In this document: one piece after another, positions 1 through 9,274 of the stretch
How positions within the stretch are numbered: the stretch's first letter is position 1
Layout: each line of letters starts with the position of its first letter
Assembly (NCBI RefSeq): GCF_023920225.1
Contig: NZ_CP092587.1
Location: 1,488,001-1,552,000 of the forward strand
DNA length: 64,000 nt
Source of the DNA: Vibrio gazogenes
GTDB taxonomy: Bacteria > Pseudomonadota > Gammaproteobacteria > Enterobacterales > Vibrionaceae
Direction: 5' to 3'
The notes under the pieces: model-generated
Told to the model about the DNA's origin: nothing
Databases searched by the model: none
Seen by the model: the letters and a program-made list of their open reading frames with translations, nothing else
Translations under genes and position numbers: made by a program

Positions 1-950
1 GGTAAAGTGAGTAACTCATCGAGACGTTCGATAGCCGCATTCCCGCGTTGCAATATATTCATTAACCAGCCAAAGGCAAACATCGGCCAGATCAACTCTG
101 ACAAATACAATGTGAAACTGGTTAATTGTCCGACAGTTAAGCGGCTTTCGTGAATTTGCCAGCCGCCGGCAAGTAAGACGGTGAGTAAAGCAGCGCCAAG
201 GCTCAACTGAATGATAGGGTCAAACAAGGCTTCAGAACGCTGCACTTTATAGGTGCTGTTGGCAGCCTGTTCTGCAATCTGGTTAAACTGTTCGGCTTCG
301 ATTGATTCTCTGCCCATCGATTTAATCATGCGAATGCCAGTCATGGCTTGTTGGGTCTGCTCATTCAATGAGGAAAAGCGGTCAAGTGTGGTTTTGAATT
401 GGTGATGAATCCGGCTGGACAGACGGTAAAAGCCAATCCCCATGAATGGAAAGGGGAGGATGGCTAAAGCTGCCAACTGCCAGTCGATAAAAATAAACAT
501 CATCACGAGGACCAGGATAAAAGTCAGTAACCCGTCAAAGCCTGATAAGATCCCTTCACCCGCAGCGATTTCAACTGCATCAATATCATTGGTCGCGCGC
601 GCCATCAAATCACCGGTTGAGTGGTGATTATAGAATGCCTGTCCTTGCCGGGTCAGACGCTGATAAAACTGCTGGCGTAAGAGATTGCCCAGTTTATAGG
701 ATGTGCCGAATAACATTCGTCGCCAGCCATAACGGAGCAGGTAGACGATAATACTGGCGAGCAATAAACCGAGTAGGTCGTATTTGGCTTGTGCCATGGT
801 ACGAGTTTCGAGCAGGTGGTCGATGGTTTGACCAATAAACCATGGAATAGCCATATTGATCAGCGCGACGATGACGAGCATAAGTAACGCGAATGTGTAA
901 GTCAGCCAATAGCGGCGAAAGAACCATCCCAAGTGTTGAAATAATTGCAT
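1..950 (-). CDS. mdlA: MdlA/SmdA-type ABC exporter half-transporter, partial (C-terminus off window)
   Basis: Amino-terminal ~316 residues of an ABC exporter of the MsbA/MdlA class, cut by the left window edge. What is visible is the type I exporter transmembrane domain: several hydrophobic helices, the motif TGDLMARATND near residue 110, and a coupling-helix region with SSLNEQTQQAMTGIRMIKS. Spacing and wording match E. coli MdlA (SmdA), which pairs with MdlB as a heterodimeric drug/lipid-type exporter. The nucleotide-binding domain would lie outside the window, so its Walker motifs cannot be checked. The ATG at 948-950 gives MQLFQHLGWFFRRYW, the expected family start. The downstream partner mdlB, if present, also lies off the edge. 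Substrate unknown. Confidence 0.8.
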   Translation of the reverse strand, partial: MQLFQHLGWFFRRYWLTYTFALLMLVIVALINMAIPWFIGQTIDHLLETRTMAQAKYDLLGLLLASIIVYLLRYGWRRMLFGTSYKLGNLLRQQFYQRLTRQGQAFYNHHSTGDLMARATNDIDAVEIAAGEGILSGFDGLLTFILVLVMMFIFIDWQLAALAILPFPFMGIGFYRLSSRIHHQFKTTLDRFSSLNEQTQQAMTGIRMIKSMGRESIEAEQFNQIAEQAANSTYKVQRSEALFDPIIQLSLGAALLTVLLAGGWQIHESRLTVGQLTSFTLYLSELIWPMFAFGWLMNILQRGNAAIERLDELLTL

Positions 951-1529
951 GTAATTTTTATCCGGATAAGCGTGTGAGCGTTGTTTTTTCTAGGCTGCTC
1001 ATATTGAGTCGATTGCATTGTCTACCGGAACATTCTTACGTAAACCAAGTCACCTTGTCTAGGGACTGTTGACCTTTCGTGATGGTTTTTGCAGCAATTT
1101 GTCGTGCATTGAGTCAAGGCAGGTCATGTGAAGTGTAGCGCTCTACATGAACCATGACCTAACGCTGGATAAATGAGCGACAAATGCTGCCCAGAGGGTT
1201 CATCTGAACGAGTCTTGCTCTTTGTTACGGGTCATTTGCTTAGGATAGCTAAGCGGCATGCCCCGCGCCGCGATCAATACCCGTTCAGATTGAACAAAAT
1301 TCAACCACGGAAGGTCAACCGCCCCTAGTCAGGCGTCCTGAACTTGCTTTTATGTGGTCGCATGGTTGGCATGATTGCGGTTGTTACGCGACTCAAAATT
1401 CCTTGGTCCTGAGCGTGCTTTGGTTGTGAAGTCGATGTTTTTTGGGTGTATCCCCGATACTTTGGGTATAGTAATCTTTTCTGCCTACCGTTAAACTTTG
1501 TCCAATTTTTTTATCAATCAGGTTGCTTT
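951..1529. other. Intergenic region between mdlA and apbE
   Basis: Roughly 580 bp without a convincing gene. About half is the palindromic element described separately at 1059-1328. The remainder is the upstream region of the divergent mdlA and apbE genes. I see no good promoter match and no ORF with ribosome binding site. Confidence 0.6.
1059..1328. repeat. MITE-like palindromic element with 23-bp terminal inverted repeats
   Basis: A 270-bp non-coding element. Its ends are 23-bp inverted repeats (1059-1081 and 1306-1328) that match at 20 of 23 positions, each starting with CTAGGG at the outside and sharing GTTGACCTT. Inside are nested inverted repeats: GCAGCAATTTGTCG pairs with CGACAAATGCTGC, AGGTCATG pairs with CATGACCT, GTTCATCTGAACG pairs with CGTTCAGATTGAAC, and ACGGGT pairs with ACCCGT. 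The whole element could fold into a branched structure. No transposase is encoded, so it looks non-autonomous (MITE-like or a small interspersed repeat). CTAG may be part of the repeat or a target duplication. Confidence 0.75.
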
Positions 1530-2588
1530 ATGTTTACCCAAAGAATGTTGTTGAACCGTTTTCGTTGTGTTGTTGCACTGGTGTGCCTTGTCATGGTGAC
1601 GGCCTGTAGTCGGACACCGGAGTTACAAAAGTTGGAAGGTTATGCGCAGGGAACAACCTATCATATCAGTTGGTGGTCTGAGTCGGGTGTTTCGAGCGAT
1701 GAGATTCGTCCGCTGTTTGATCAGCAATTGGCAGGGATTGATAAAGAGTTATCGACTTATCGGAATGATTCTTATATTTCAAAATTTAATCAGAGTACCT
1801 CAACTCAGTGGCAACCGGCCTCAGATGATTTTTTACGACTCCTGAGTATTGCGCGGCAGATCAATCAGAAAACCCAAGGTTGTTATGATCCGACTATCGG
1901 GCCGCTATTCAATTTGTGGGGATTCAAAAAGCATGATTTCAAAGTGCCGGATAGTCAGCAAATCGCAGCTGTGAAAGCAGATATTGGGTTGGACAAAATT
2001 CAGGTTGATGAACAGGGCAAACGCATTCGTAAAACTTTGCCACAGGTGCGGATCGATTTTTCTTCGATGGGAGAAGGCTATACGATTGGGAAGCTCAGTG
2101 CGATTCTGGAATCTCACGGGGTTGTCAATTATTTGGTTGAGTTTGGCGGGGATATGAAAATCAAAGGCCACAAACCCGATGGTTCGAAGTGGCGCATTGC
2201 CATTGAACGCCCAGTTCATAAAGATGATGATATTCAGCCTTATAAAATAGTGACCATTCAGGACGAACAAGGAGTGACGCTCGATACATCAGGGACTTAT
2301 CGCCGTTCTTTTGATGCCGATGGTCAGTCATACTCTCATATTCTTGATCCGCGCACCGGGGCTTCTGTGACGCATGATTTGGTGTCTGCTTCGGTATTCG
2401 GCCAGACCCCCGCAGAAAGTGACGCATGGGCCACGGCAATGTTATGTCTTGGGCCGAAAGCGGGGTATCAGGTCGCGCAGCGGGAAAATCTAGAGGTGTT
2501 CTTTATTCGTGCAGAACAAGGAAAATTTATTGATCAGCAGAGTTCGGCTCTCGAACATTCCAAACGAGTGATGTTCAATCAGGAATAA
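1530..2588 (+). CDS. apbE: FAD:protein FMN transferase (ApbE), lipoprotein
   Basis: Transfers FMN from FAD to a Thr/Ser of partner proteins such as Nqr and Rnf subunits, acting on the periplasmic side. The start at 1530 gives a lipoprotein signal with lipobox MVTAC at about residues 20-24. The open frame extends 28 codons upstream without a better initiation site, and I rejected that extension. Family motifs are visible: IDFSSMGEGYTIG in the middle and SHILDPRTGAS in the last third. Its 352 residues fit the family. In many vibrios apbE sits next to nqrABCDEF; here it lies upstream of the KtrA/KtrB genes, so this may be a relocated or second copy. The partner cannot be told from this window. 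Confidence 0.9.
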   Translation: MFTQRMLLNRFRCVVALVCLVMVTACSRTPELQKLEGYAQGTTYHISWWSESGVSSDEIRPLFDQQLAGIDKELSTYRNDSYISKFNQSTSTQWQPASDDFLRLLSIARQINQKTQGCYDPTIGPLFNLWGFKKHDFKVPDSQQIAAVKADIGLDKIQVDEQGKRIRKTLPQVRIDFSSMGEGYTIGKLSAILESHGVVNYLVEFGGDMKIKGHKPDGSKWRIAIERPVHKDDDIQPYKIVTIQDEQGVTLDTSGTYRRSFDADGQSYSHILDPRTGASVTHDLVSASVFGQTPAESDAWATAMLCLGPKAGYQVAQRENLEVFFIRAEQGKFIDQQSSALEHSKRVMFNQE

Positions 2589-2678
2589 TCCTGAGGATCA
2601 TCTGCGAAAGAGCATATCGGTTAACACTTGCGATGCGTAATGGCAAATACAGGGCAACCTGAGGAAAAGGTAAAAAGT

Positions 2679-3332
2679 ATGGCACATTTTACGGTGATTG
2701 GTTTAGGGCGATTTGGCGTGGCAACAAGTCTGGAGTTGATTAATCTCGGGCATACCGTAACCGGCGTCGATCGAAATCCGAAAATCGCTGAGTTGTATGT
2801 CGAAGAACTGACGCAATCAATCATTTGTGATGTGACCGATGAACACGCACTCAGAGAACTGGAACTGGCAGCGAGTAGTGCCGTGCTTGTTGCAATTGGT
2901 GAAGATCTGGAATCGAGTCTGCTGTGTATTCTGGCGTTAAAGAATCTGGGTGTAAAAGAGATTTGGGTGAAAGCCAGCTCTAGAGCCCATCATACCATTG
3001 TGTCAAAGCTCGGTGTGGCGAGGATTATTCATCCTGAAGAAGAGATGGGAGTGCGAATCGCACAAGCTCTGAATTATCCGATGGTGAGTAATTATCTGGC
3101 GATCGGCAATGGCTTATATGTGGTCGATATTGAGGTGAAGTCGGGACTGCATCACCAGCCGATTTCGAATTTGCTGGATAAAGCGCAAGGCAAGGTCGAA
3201 GCGATTTTGGTGAAACGCGGGCGGGAAACATTTACCCAGTTGACGCATGATTTTCTCTTACAGGAAAATGATACATGTTTGTTGTGCGGAAGCCGAGAAG
3301 CGTTAGAGCAGATTGCACCAAGGTTGGTGTGA
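2679..3332 (+). CDS. ktrA: KtrA-type potassium uptake regulatory subunit (TrkA/RCK family)
   Basis: Cytosolic RCK ring subunit that gates the Ktr potassium transporter in response to bound nucleotide. The protein begins MAHFTVIGLGRFG, with the Rossmann GxGxxG (GLGRFG) at residues 8-13, followed by a TrkA-C-like domain from about residue 135. Its 217 residues match KtrA. I chose ATG 2679 because AAGG lies 8 nt upstream and the Rossmann strand starts at once; ATGs at 2628 and 2640 lack a ribosome binding site. The stop codon is one base short of the ktrB start, so the two are co-translated. The sequence is clearly diverged from V. alginolyticus KtrA as I remember it, so it may be a paralogue. 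Confidence 0.85.
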   Translation: MAHFTVIGLGRFGVATSLELINLGHTVTGVDRNPKIAELYVEELTQSIICDVTDEHALRELELAASSAVLVAIGEDLESSLLCILALKNLGVKEIWVKASSRAHHTIVSKLGVARIIHPEEEMGVRIAQALNYPMVSNYLAIGNGLYVVDIEVKSGLHHQPISNLLDKAQGKVEAILVKRGRETFTQLTHDFLLQENDTCLLCGSREALEQIAPRLV

Positions 3333-3333
3333 T

Positions 3334-4698
3334 ATGGCATTATGGCAGCCCTCGACATCCCCGATAGTCAGAAGACCGAAAACAAGGCGAAAGATTGCAG
3401 CTGCGCCACCGATTGTCTTATGTGCCAGTTTTCTGTTGTTGATTTTATTGGGGACATGTTTACTGAAACTGCCGTTAGCGACAGTGACGCCAATCAGTTG
3501 GGCGCACAGCTTGTTTACGGCCACTTCGGCAGTGACTGTGACCGGACTCTCCGTTGTTGATACAGGAACCGAGTTTACCGGTTTCGGTCAGGTGATTATC
3601 GCTATATTGATTCAGTTCGGTGGGTTAGGACTGATGACCTTTGCGGTTGTGACGTTAATCGCATTGGGCGGTAAAATTAATTTCTTGCAGCGAACGGTGA
3701 TCCGAGAAGCGTTCAATCAAACCGATGCGCCGACATTAGTTTCTACCGCCAAATCCGTTTTATATTTTTCTTTAATCGTCGAATCGCTCGGCATGGTTAT
3801 TTTGTCGCTTCACTGGTTGCCGGAGCTGGGGTGGAAAACCAGTTTATTTCATGGTTTCTTTTATACCATCAGTGCGTTTAACAATGCCGGGTTTGCGCTG
3901 GATAGCCGTAATCTGATGCCGTATGTCTCGGATCCGGTCGTCAATCTGACGATTACCGGGTTGTTTATTATCGGGGGATTGGGATTTTCCGTCTGGCTGG
4001 ATTTGATCCGTAATCGCCGCTGGGGGTCGTTGACCCCATACAGCAAATTAATGATCTCCGGGACGATTATCATTAACGCGGTGGCCGTGATTCTGATCTA
4101 TTGTATTGAATACGATAATCCCCATACGCTGGCACCTTTGAGCCAAGCAGGGAAGTGGATGGCCTCATGGTTTCAGGCGGTGACACCGAGAACCGCCGGG
4201 TTCAATACACTGCCAATCGATCAACTTAAAGATGCCACCACATCCGTGATACTGGTGCTGATGTTTATCGGCGGCGGCTCAATGAGTACCGCCAGTGGCA
4301 TTAAAGTGGTGACATTTATTGTGCTGATTCTGGCAACATATGGTTATTTGCGACGAGATTCAGCCATTCGGGTATTTAAACGAGAAATTCCCAAAGAAAC
4401 GATCAATAAAGCATTGGCACTGACCGTTATTTCCATTGGTGTGAGCTGGATGGCTATTTTCGGTTTGTTGCTGAGTGAACATGCCCCGATGATTGATATT
4501 ATTTTTGAAGCAATTTCGGCATTGGGAACGGTCGGACTTTCCAGAGGATTGACAGCGTCGCTGTCTGGTACCGGAGAGGTGATTATCATGTTAATGATGT
4601 TTATCGGCCGGTTGGGACCGCTCACGATCGCGTATTTTCTTGCCAGTCCCAGAACGCACCGTCTACGTTATCCGGAAACGAAACTGGTTATTGGGTAG
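3334..4698 (+). CDS. ktrB: KtrB/TrkH-family potassium transporter membrane subunit
   Basis: Integral membrane translocating subunit, 454 residues. Four pore-loop repeats typical of the SKT superfamily are readable, each with a filter glycine: TVTGLS, NNAGFA, RTAGFN and GTVGLS. A glycine-rich segment FIGGGSMSTASG in the third repeat corresponds to the intramembrane gating loop known in KtrB. The ATG at 3334 follows the ktrA stop after one base, indicating translational coupling. Together the pair forms a K+ (probably Na+-dependent) uptake system. It converges with the desulfhydrase gene downstream; no clear terminator lies in the 32-bp gap. Confidence 0.9.
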   Translation: MALWQPSTSPIVRRPKTRRKIAAAPPIVLCASFLLLILLGTCLLKLPLATVTPISWAHSLFTATSAVTVTGLSVVDTGTEFTGFGQVIIAILIQFGGLGLMTFAVVTLIALGGKINFLQRTVIREAFNQTDAPTLVSTAKSVLYFSLIVESLGMVILSLHWLPELGWKTSLFHGFFYTISAFNNAGFALDSRNLMPYVSDPVVNLTITGLFIIGGLGFSVWLDLIRNRRWGSLTPYSKLMISGTIIINAVAVILIYCIEYDNPHTLAPLSQAGKWMASWFQAVTPRTAGFNTLPIDQLKDATTSVILVLMFIGGGSMSTASGIKVVTFIVLILATYGYLRRDSAIRVFKREIPKETINKALALTVISIGVSWMAIFGLLLSEHAPMIDIIFEAISALGTVGLSRGLTASLSGTGEVIIMLMMFIGRLGPLTIAYFLASPRTHRLRYPETKLVIG

Positions 4699-4730
4699 CG
4701 GATAGGCAATCTGATGTGTTCGTTGATGTA

Positions 4731-5660
4731 TCAACCATCATGTCTGCCTGAAGGAAGATCCGCGTATTTACGTTGATATCTGGCCTGCATACTGACATTG
4801 CCCAGTAAACCGCCTTGATGAATGTAGATCAGCGGTGTGTCAGGGTGTTTGGTTAACCAGCTTTGCAGGCAGCGCCACATCAGTGGGTCATAGAGTAAAT
4901 CAAATTCGACACGGGTCTCGCGACAGAGATTCAGCCAGATCATGTAGTCTTCACGATACAACTTGCCGAAATGATGTTTTTGCGGCAGAGATAAAACTGT
5001 CGGGTAGCTGGTGGCTGCCAGCATATCCCACTGTTGCTTCAGGTAAGACTCACCACCGACACAGGCGCAGGTCAGCACTTCAATCTGATGCGCTGTCAGC
5101 TGCTGATGCAAATAGAGTGCTGTAGTGCCGGTGCCAGCGGGCAATGCGACGACAGGGCGTTCAATCCGGTGTTTATGGCACCAGGCGATGATTTCATCCC
5201 CGAGAGTCGCAATCCCCGGTTGAGCGGTATCACTCCGTCCGCCTTCGGGCAAAACCAGACAACGCTCATCAGGGCGACGAACGTGTTGAATATAATCATA
5301 AGGATGCATCGCTGAGGTTGGATGTTGTCCCGTGGGATAGATTGTTGCACCGAGTGCCAACGCTGCTTGGTAATTTCCCTGTGGATGTTCGGCTAACCAC
5401 TGAGGAATATGATCAACGTAATATTCCAACTGCCAGCCTCTGAGTTGTGCCAGCGCGGCAAATGAGTAAAGAGAATTGGCTTGCGGAGAACCATAACTGA
5501 TTAACGTGGTGATTTGAGGCAGAGCAGCATCAAGCAAAGTCATCAGTTTGCGGGCTTTGTTCCCTGAAAACTGAGGATGGAGTAAATCATCTCGTTTGAG
5601 ATAGAAGTGCCTGCCGTCAAAGGTATGCTCGGTCATCGGGCTATGGGTCAATATATTCAT
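4731..5660 (-). CDS. D-cysteine desulfhydrase / ACC deaminase family PLP enzyme
   Basis: Fold-type II PLP enzyme of the D-cysteine desulfhydrase/1-aminocyclopropane-1-carboxylate deaminase family. The family signature KRDDLLHPQFSGNKARK is at residues 22-38, with the predicted PLP lysine at K35. A glycine-rich phosphate loop (LPAGTGTTALY) is in the middle. The likely reaction is D-cysteine to pyruvate, sulfide and ammonia, but substrate within this family cannot be assigned from sequence alone. The start is uncertain: ATG 5660 gives MNILTHSPMTEH; ATG 5672 and TTG 5696 are in frame but none has a strong ribosome binding site. An unusual terminator lies 63 nt upstream (see findings). Confidence 0.82.
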   Translation of the reverse strand: MNILTHSPMTEHTFDGRHFYLKRDDLLHPQFSGNKARKLMTLLDAALPQITTLISYGSPQANSLYSFAALAQLRGWQLEYYVDHIPQWLAEHPQGNYQAALALGATIYPTGQHPTSAMHPYDYIQHVRRPDERCLVLPEGGRSDTAQPGIATLGDEIIAWCHKHRIERPVVALPAGTGTTALYLHQQLTAHQIEVLTCACVGGESYLKQQWDMLAATSYPTVLSLPQKHHFGKLYREDYMIWLNLCRETRVEFDLLYDPLMWRCLQSWLTKHPDTPLIYIHQGGLLGNVSMQARYQRKYADLPSGRHDG

Positions 5661-5722
5661 GCCGGCAAGCATAGCTTGAGTTGTTCGCCACCACAAGGCG
5701 TACTCAAGGCAAAAAGCCAGAC

Positions 5723-5752
5723 AAAAAAAAGCCAGTACAATCTGTACTGGCT
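5723..5752 (-). terminator. Orphan intrinsic terminator upstream of the desulfhydrase gene
   Basis: A perfect 10-bp stem (AGCCAGTACA with TGTACTGGCT, 3-nt loop) followed on the minus strand by eight T. It lies 5' of the gene ending at 4731 rather than after a gene, so it must end a leader or a small RNA starting between about 5760 and 6060. Confidence 0.85.
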
Positions 5753-5753
5753 G

Positions 5754-5801
5754 CTATAAATAGGAGTTAACAAGAAAAAGCAGTATTGACAAAAAAATCA
5801 T
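5754..5801 (-). CDS. Tiny hydrophobic ORF (15 aa) just before the orphan terminator; speculative
   Basis: ATG to TAG frame encoding MIFLSILLFLVNSYL, ending one base before the terminator stem at 5752. The peptide is almost entirely hydrophobic. Upstream there is only a weak purine stretch (GAAACGTTGA), so translation is doubtful. It could be chance in AT-rich DNA, a leader peptide, or a small membrane peptide encoded by a terminated small transcript. I do not recognise a family. Confidence 0.2.
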   Translation of the reverse strand: MIFLSILLFLVNSYL

Positions 5802-6068
5802 TCAACGTTTCTGTCAATCTTGTTAAATCAGACTGGTGATGTCACAGATAGTTCCTCATATTTTTATTTTTTTGTTTGAATTCGCAGCATGAGTGAGGTG
5901 CTGTTAAATGAAATTCATATGTTTTTCAATGGAATAAATCTACTTTTAGCGTTGAAATCGGTAAAAAGAGATCCAACCACTCACTTTTTGAGGGGAAATA
6001 TTAAGAAATAGGGTGAGATTTCGAGGCGAAACTTTTATTCTTACGGGGTTTTTTAAAGGAAGTTGAAT

Positions 6069-7271
6069 ATGATCATCAAACCTAAAATTCGTGGATTTAT
6101 TTGTACGACAACACATCCAGTCGGATGTGAAGCGAATGTCAGAGAGCAGATCGCTTATACCCAATCACAAGGAAGCGTAGATAACGCGCCTAAGCGCGTA
6201 CTGGTTGTCGGGTCTTCCAGTGGCTATGGACTTTCATCACGTATTGCTGCGGCATTTGGTGGTGGTGCGGCAACAATCGGCGTTTTCTTCGAAAAGCCGG
6301 GAACCGAGAAGAAACCGGGTACCGCAGGATTTTACAACGCTGCTGCGTTTGACAAATGTGCGCATGAAGCGGGTCTTTATGCGAAAAGCATTAATGGCGA
6401 TGCGTTTTCTCATGAAGCAAAACAGAAAGCGATTGAGCTGATTCAGCAAGACTTGGGGCAGATTGATCTGGTTGTCTACTCTTTGGCATCCCCGGTCAGA
6501 AAAATGCCTGATAGTGGCGAATTGGTTCGCTCAGCGCTGAAACCCATTGGTGAAACTTACACATCAACTGCTGTGGATACCAACCGGGATGTCATTATTG
6601 AGGCCAGTATTGAACCTGCAACTGAGCAGGAAATTGAAGACACTGTGACCGTCATGGGCGGACAAGACTGGGAACTCTGGATCAATGCATTGAACGAAGC
6701 TGGTGTGCTTGCAGACGGTTGTAAAACCGTTGCATATAGCTATATCGGTACCGAGCTGACTTGGCCGATCTATTGGGACGGTGCGCTGGGTCGTGCGAAG
6801 ATGGACTTAGATCGTGCTGCAACAGCGCTGAACCAGCAACTGAGTGCCAAACAGGGCTCGGCAAATGTTGCTGTCTTGAAATCCGTTGTCACGCAGGCCA
6901 GTTCTGCAATTCCGGTCATGCCGCTTTACATCTCGATGGTGTTTAAAAAGATGCGTGAAGAAGGCGTTCATGAAGGATGTATGGGGCAGATCTATCGTCT
7001 GTTCAGTGAGCGACTGTATCGCGCTGACGGTCAGGCACCGGCTGTGGATGACCACAATCGTCTGCGTCTTGATGACTGGGAGCTGAGAGAAGACATTCAG
7101 CAACATTGTCGTGATTTGTGGCCACAAATCACAACAGAAAATATCAAACAACTGACAGATTATGAAGCATACAAAGAAGAGTTTTTGAAACTGTTTGGTT
7201 TTGGTATTGATGGCGTAGATTATGATGCGGATGTGAATCCGGCCGTTGAGTTTGACGTGATTGATATTTAA
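6069..7271 (+). CDS. fabV: Enoyl-[ACP] reductase FabV
   Basis: NADH-dependent trans-2-enoyl-ACP reductase that closes each cycle of fatty-acid elongation; cytosolic. Its 400 residues match the FabV class, which is longer than FabI. The nucleotide-binding region carries [15 protein letters not shown] near residue 46. The catalytic signature Tyr-x8-Lys is present in [10 protein letters not shown] at about 235-244. ATG 6069 has AAAGGAAG 5 nt upstream; an in-frame TTG two codons earlier is not needed. FabV enzymes are known for low triclosan sensitivity. A strong terminator follows at 7291, so it is monocistronic. Confidence 0.97.
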   Translation: MIIKPKIRGFICTTTHPVGCEANVREQIAYTQSQGSVDNAPKRVLVVGSSSGYGLSSRIAAAFGGGAATIGVFFEKPGTEKKPGTAGFYNAAAFDKCAHEAGLYAKSINGDAFSHEAKQKAIELIQQDLGQIDLVVYSLASPVRKMPDSGELVRSALKPIGETYTSTAVDTNRDVIIEASIEPATEQEIEDTVTVMGGQDWELWINALNEAGVLADGCKTVAYSYIGTELTWPIYWDGALGRAKMDLDRAATALNQQLSAKQGSANVAVLKSVVTQASSAIPVMPLYISMVFKKMREEGVHEGCMGQIYRLFSERLYRADGQAPAVDDHNRLRLDDWELREDIQQHCRDLWPQITTENIKQLTDYEAYKEEFLKLFGFGIDGVDYDADVNPAVEFDVIDI

Positions 7272-7290
7272 TCTGTTTTCGATGAAACAC

Positions 7291-7318
7291 GAAAAAGCGC
7301 CATGATGGCGCTTTTTTT
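7291..7318 (+). terminator. fabV terminator
   Basis: AAAAAGCGCCA/TGGCGCTTTTTTT hairpin with a 3-nt loop, 19 bp after the fabV stop. A-tract and T-tract on both sides make it usable from either strand. Confidence 0.9.
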
Positions 7319-7393
7319 GATCCGGAATGACCGTGGTGTGGTGATCAATGATGCAGTGTTGAGCCGCATCGGAACAGGCGTTAACCTGATTGA

Positions 7394-9076
7394 TTAACTT
7401 AATAGAATGATGACAGTGCCGGTCAGTGTCATCAGAATATTGGCAATGGTATAGGTGCCCGCATATCCGAGCGCAGGGATGGTTGATTTCGCATAGTCAT
7501 TGACGATATCCATTGCCGGCGCGCAGGTTCTTGCACCAATAATGGCACCAAACAGCAACGCACGGTTCATTTTCAGGACATAAGCACCAATGAGGTAAGC
7601 GAAAAATACCGGGACAACACTGACCAGAAACGCCAGACCAATCACTTTGATACCGATTTCTGACAGGTGCTCAAACATACTGCCGCCGGCACTCAGCCCG
7701 ATACCAACCATAAAGATCATCAGCCCGAGATCTTTGGTCATATTCAGTGCACCTTGCGGGACATAACCAAAGGTTGGGTGATTGGCCCGTAAAAAGCCGA
7801 GCGTAATCCCAGAAAGTAATAGCCCGACAGCATTCCCTAAACCAAAAGAGACTTGACCGAAGGTCATGGTAATCAGGCCGAGTGTAATGCCAAAAATGAA
7901 AAATGCACAAAAAGCCAGCAAGTCTGCCATTTGGCTGTGAATCGAAATGAAACCGATTTTATCCGCGAGCCCTTGTACCCGACTTTTTTCACCACTGACC
8001 TGAAGGAGATCGCCTTTGGTGAGCACAATATCTGAGTCCATTGGCATTTCAATCTGTGCCCGAACCACACGATTGAGAAAACAGCCATACTCAGAAAGGT
8101 TCAAGTCAGACAGCCGTTTTCCGACCATGCTGTCACTTTTGACCACGATTTCTTCTTCTGAAATGCGCAGATCAAGCAAGTTGCGGTCAAAAACTTCTTT
8201 ACCGTTTCTGAAACTGGCATCCAGCCTGGCGTGACTGTCAGGGAAACCCACCAGCGCGATTTCGTCGCCTTCTTGCAAAATCGCGTCACCATCCGGATGG
8301 GCCAAAATGCCATTTCGTCGGATTCGCTCAATGTAACAGCCAGTTTGACGATAGATTCCCAGTTCACGAAGATTCCGACCATCAATCCAGTTCGTCAGTT
8401 CTTTTCCCACCCGATATGCGCGAATAATGGGTAAGTAGACTTTTCGTTGTCCGTTATGACCTAAACCGCGCTCCCGAGCGATTTGTCGGGCTGAATCTGA
8501 GAGATTTTGTTTTTGTAGTCTCGGCAGAAGCTTTGCGAACATAATCATACTGATGAGACCGATAAGATAAGCAATCGCATAGCCGACAGAGACATTCTCC
8601 AGAACGCGGGACATATCCATGTTTTGGGGAATTTCTGCCAGTCCGGAGCTTAAGGCATCTTGAGCGCCGACGAGAATCGGTGTGGAGGTGAGCGCGCCCG
8701 CCATCATCCCCGCAGACAGACCGTAATCCAGATGTAGGGCCTTGCCTCCGAAATAAGTGATTAGGTTGGCAATGATCAGGACCGTCAGACTTAAGATCAG
8801 ATAGTGTTTCCCATCTCGGAAAAAGATCCCAAAAAAATTGGGACCCGCTTCGATACCGACACAGTAAATAAATAGCATGAAACCGATGGTAAGTGCTTCT
8901 GAGTTCAGAGAAAAACCCAGATGGCCCATGAGGAGCGAGGTCACGAGAACTCCGATGGAGTTGCCGACCTGTAGGCTACCGAAACGAATTTTCCCCAGCG
9001 CCAGACCGCTCGCCAGAACAACAAAAATAAGCAGAATAGGATTTTCTTTTAATAGCAGAACAACGTTTATATTCAC
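7394..9076 (-). CDS. ybjL: YbjL-type AspT/AAE family transporter with two RCK_C domains
   Basis: Inner-membrane transporter of the aspartate:alanine exchanger family. Hydrophobic segments fill residues 1-190 and 375-560. Between them lie two cytosolic TrkA-C (RCK_C) domains, recognisable from LREIGIYRQTG-like and [13 protein letters not shown] segments. The protein closely tracks E. coli YbjL from the first residues ([20 protein letters not shown]) to the end, with the same length class (560 against about 561). Its substrate is not established. As in E. coli it neighbours grxA. In-frame ATG 9076 is the natural family start. Confidence 0.92.
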   Translation of the reverse strand: MNINVVLLLKENPILLIFVVLASGLALGKIRFGSLQVGNSIGVLVTSLLMGHLGFSLNSEALTIGFMLFIYCVGIEAGPNFFGIFFRDGKHYLILSLTVLIIANLITYFGGKALHLDYGLSAGMMAGALTSTPILVGAQDALSSGLAEIPQNMDMSRVLENVSVGYAIAYLIGLISMIMFAKLLPRLQKQNLSDSARQIARERGLGHNGQRKVYLPIIRAYRVGKELTNWIDGRNLRELGIYRQTGCYIERIRRNGILAHPDGDAILQEGDEIALVGFPDSHARLDASFRNGKEVFDRNLLDLRISEEEIVVKSDSMVGKRLSDLNLSEYGCFLNRVVRAQIEMPMDSDIVLTKGDLLQVSGEKSRVQGLADKIGFISIHSQMADLLAFCAFFIFGITLGLITMTFGQVSFGLGNAVGLLLSGITLGFLRANHPTFGYVPQGALNMTKDLGLMIFMVGIGLSAGGSMFEHLSEIGIKVIGLAFLVSVVPVFFAYLIGAYVLKMNRALLFGAIIGARTCAPAMDIVNDYAKSTIPALGYAGTYTIANILMTLTGTVIILLS

Positions 9077-9230
9077 AACTCGACTCAGGGATGTGGAAGA
9101 AAGATGGCGGACAAATTGTATCTGAAATATAAGAAAAAATAAGGGTATTTTTCAGGCTTTTTGGCACAAAGAAGAATTTTCATCTTCGTGAGGGGACGAG
9201 GGGAGAGAATCAATACGTCGGAGTGTCAGA

Positions 9231-9260
9231 AAAGTAAAACCTGCCAGATAATTGGCAGGT
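9231..9260 (-). terminator. grxA terminator
   Basis: ACCTGCCA/TGGCAGGT stem with 6-nt loop, followed on the minus strand by TTTTACTTTT, 15 bp after the grxA stop. Confidence 0.85.
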
Positions 9261-9274
9261 CAGCCAGGTCGTGA

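Larger units (their letters stand above)
5661..6068. other. Divergent intergenic region between the desulfhydrase gene and fabV
   Basis: About 400 bp, AT-rich. It holds a minus-strand terminator (5723-5752) and a tiny minus-strand ORF (5754-5801), both listed separately. The rest should carry the fabV promoter, but I see no convincing -35/-10 pair. No other gene is visible. Confidence 0.6.

Noticed and set aside
1446..1529. 28-codon upstream extension of apbE
   Set aside because: It would place non-signal sequence before the lipoprotein signal peptide.
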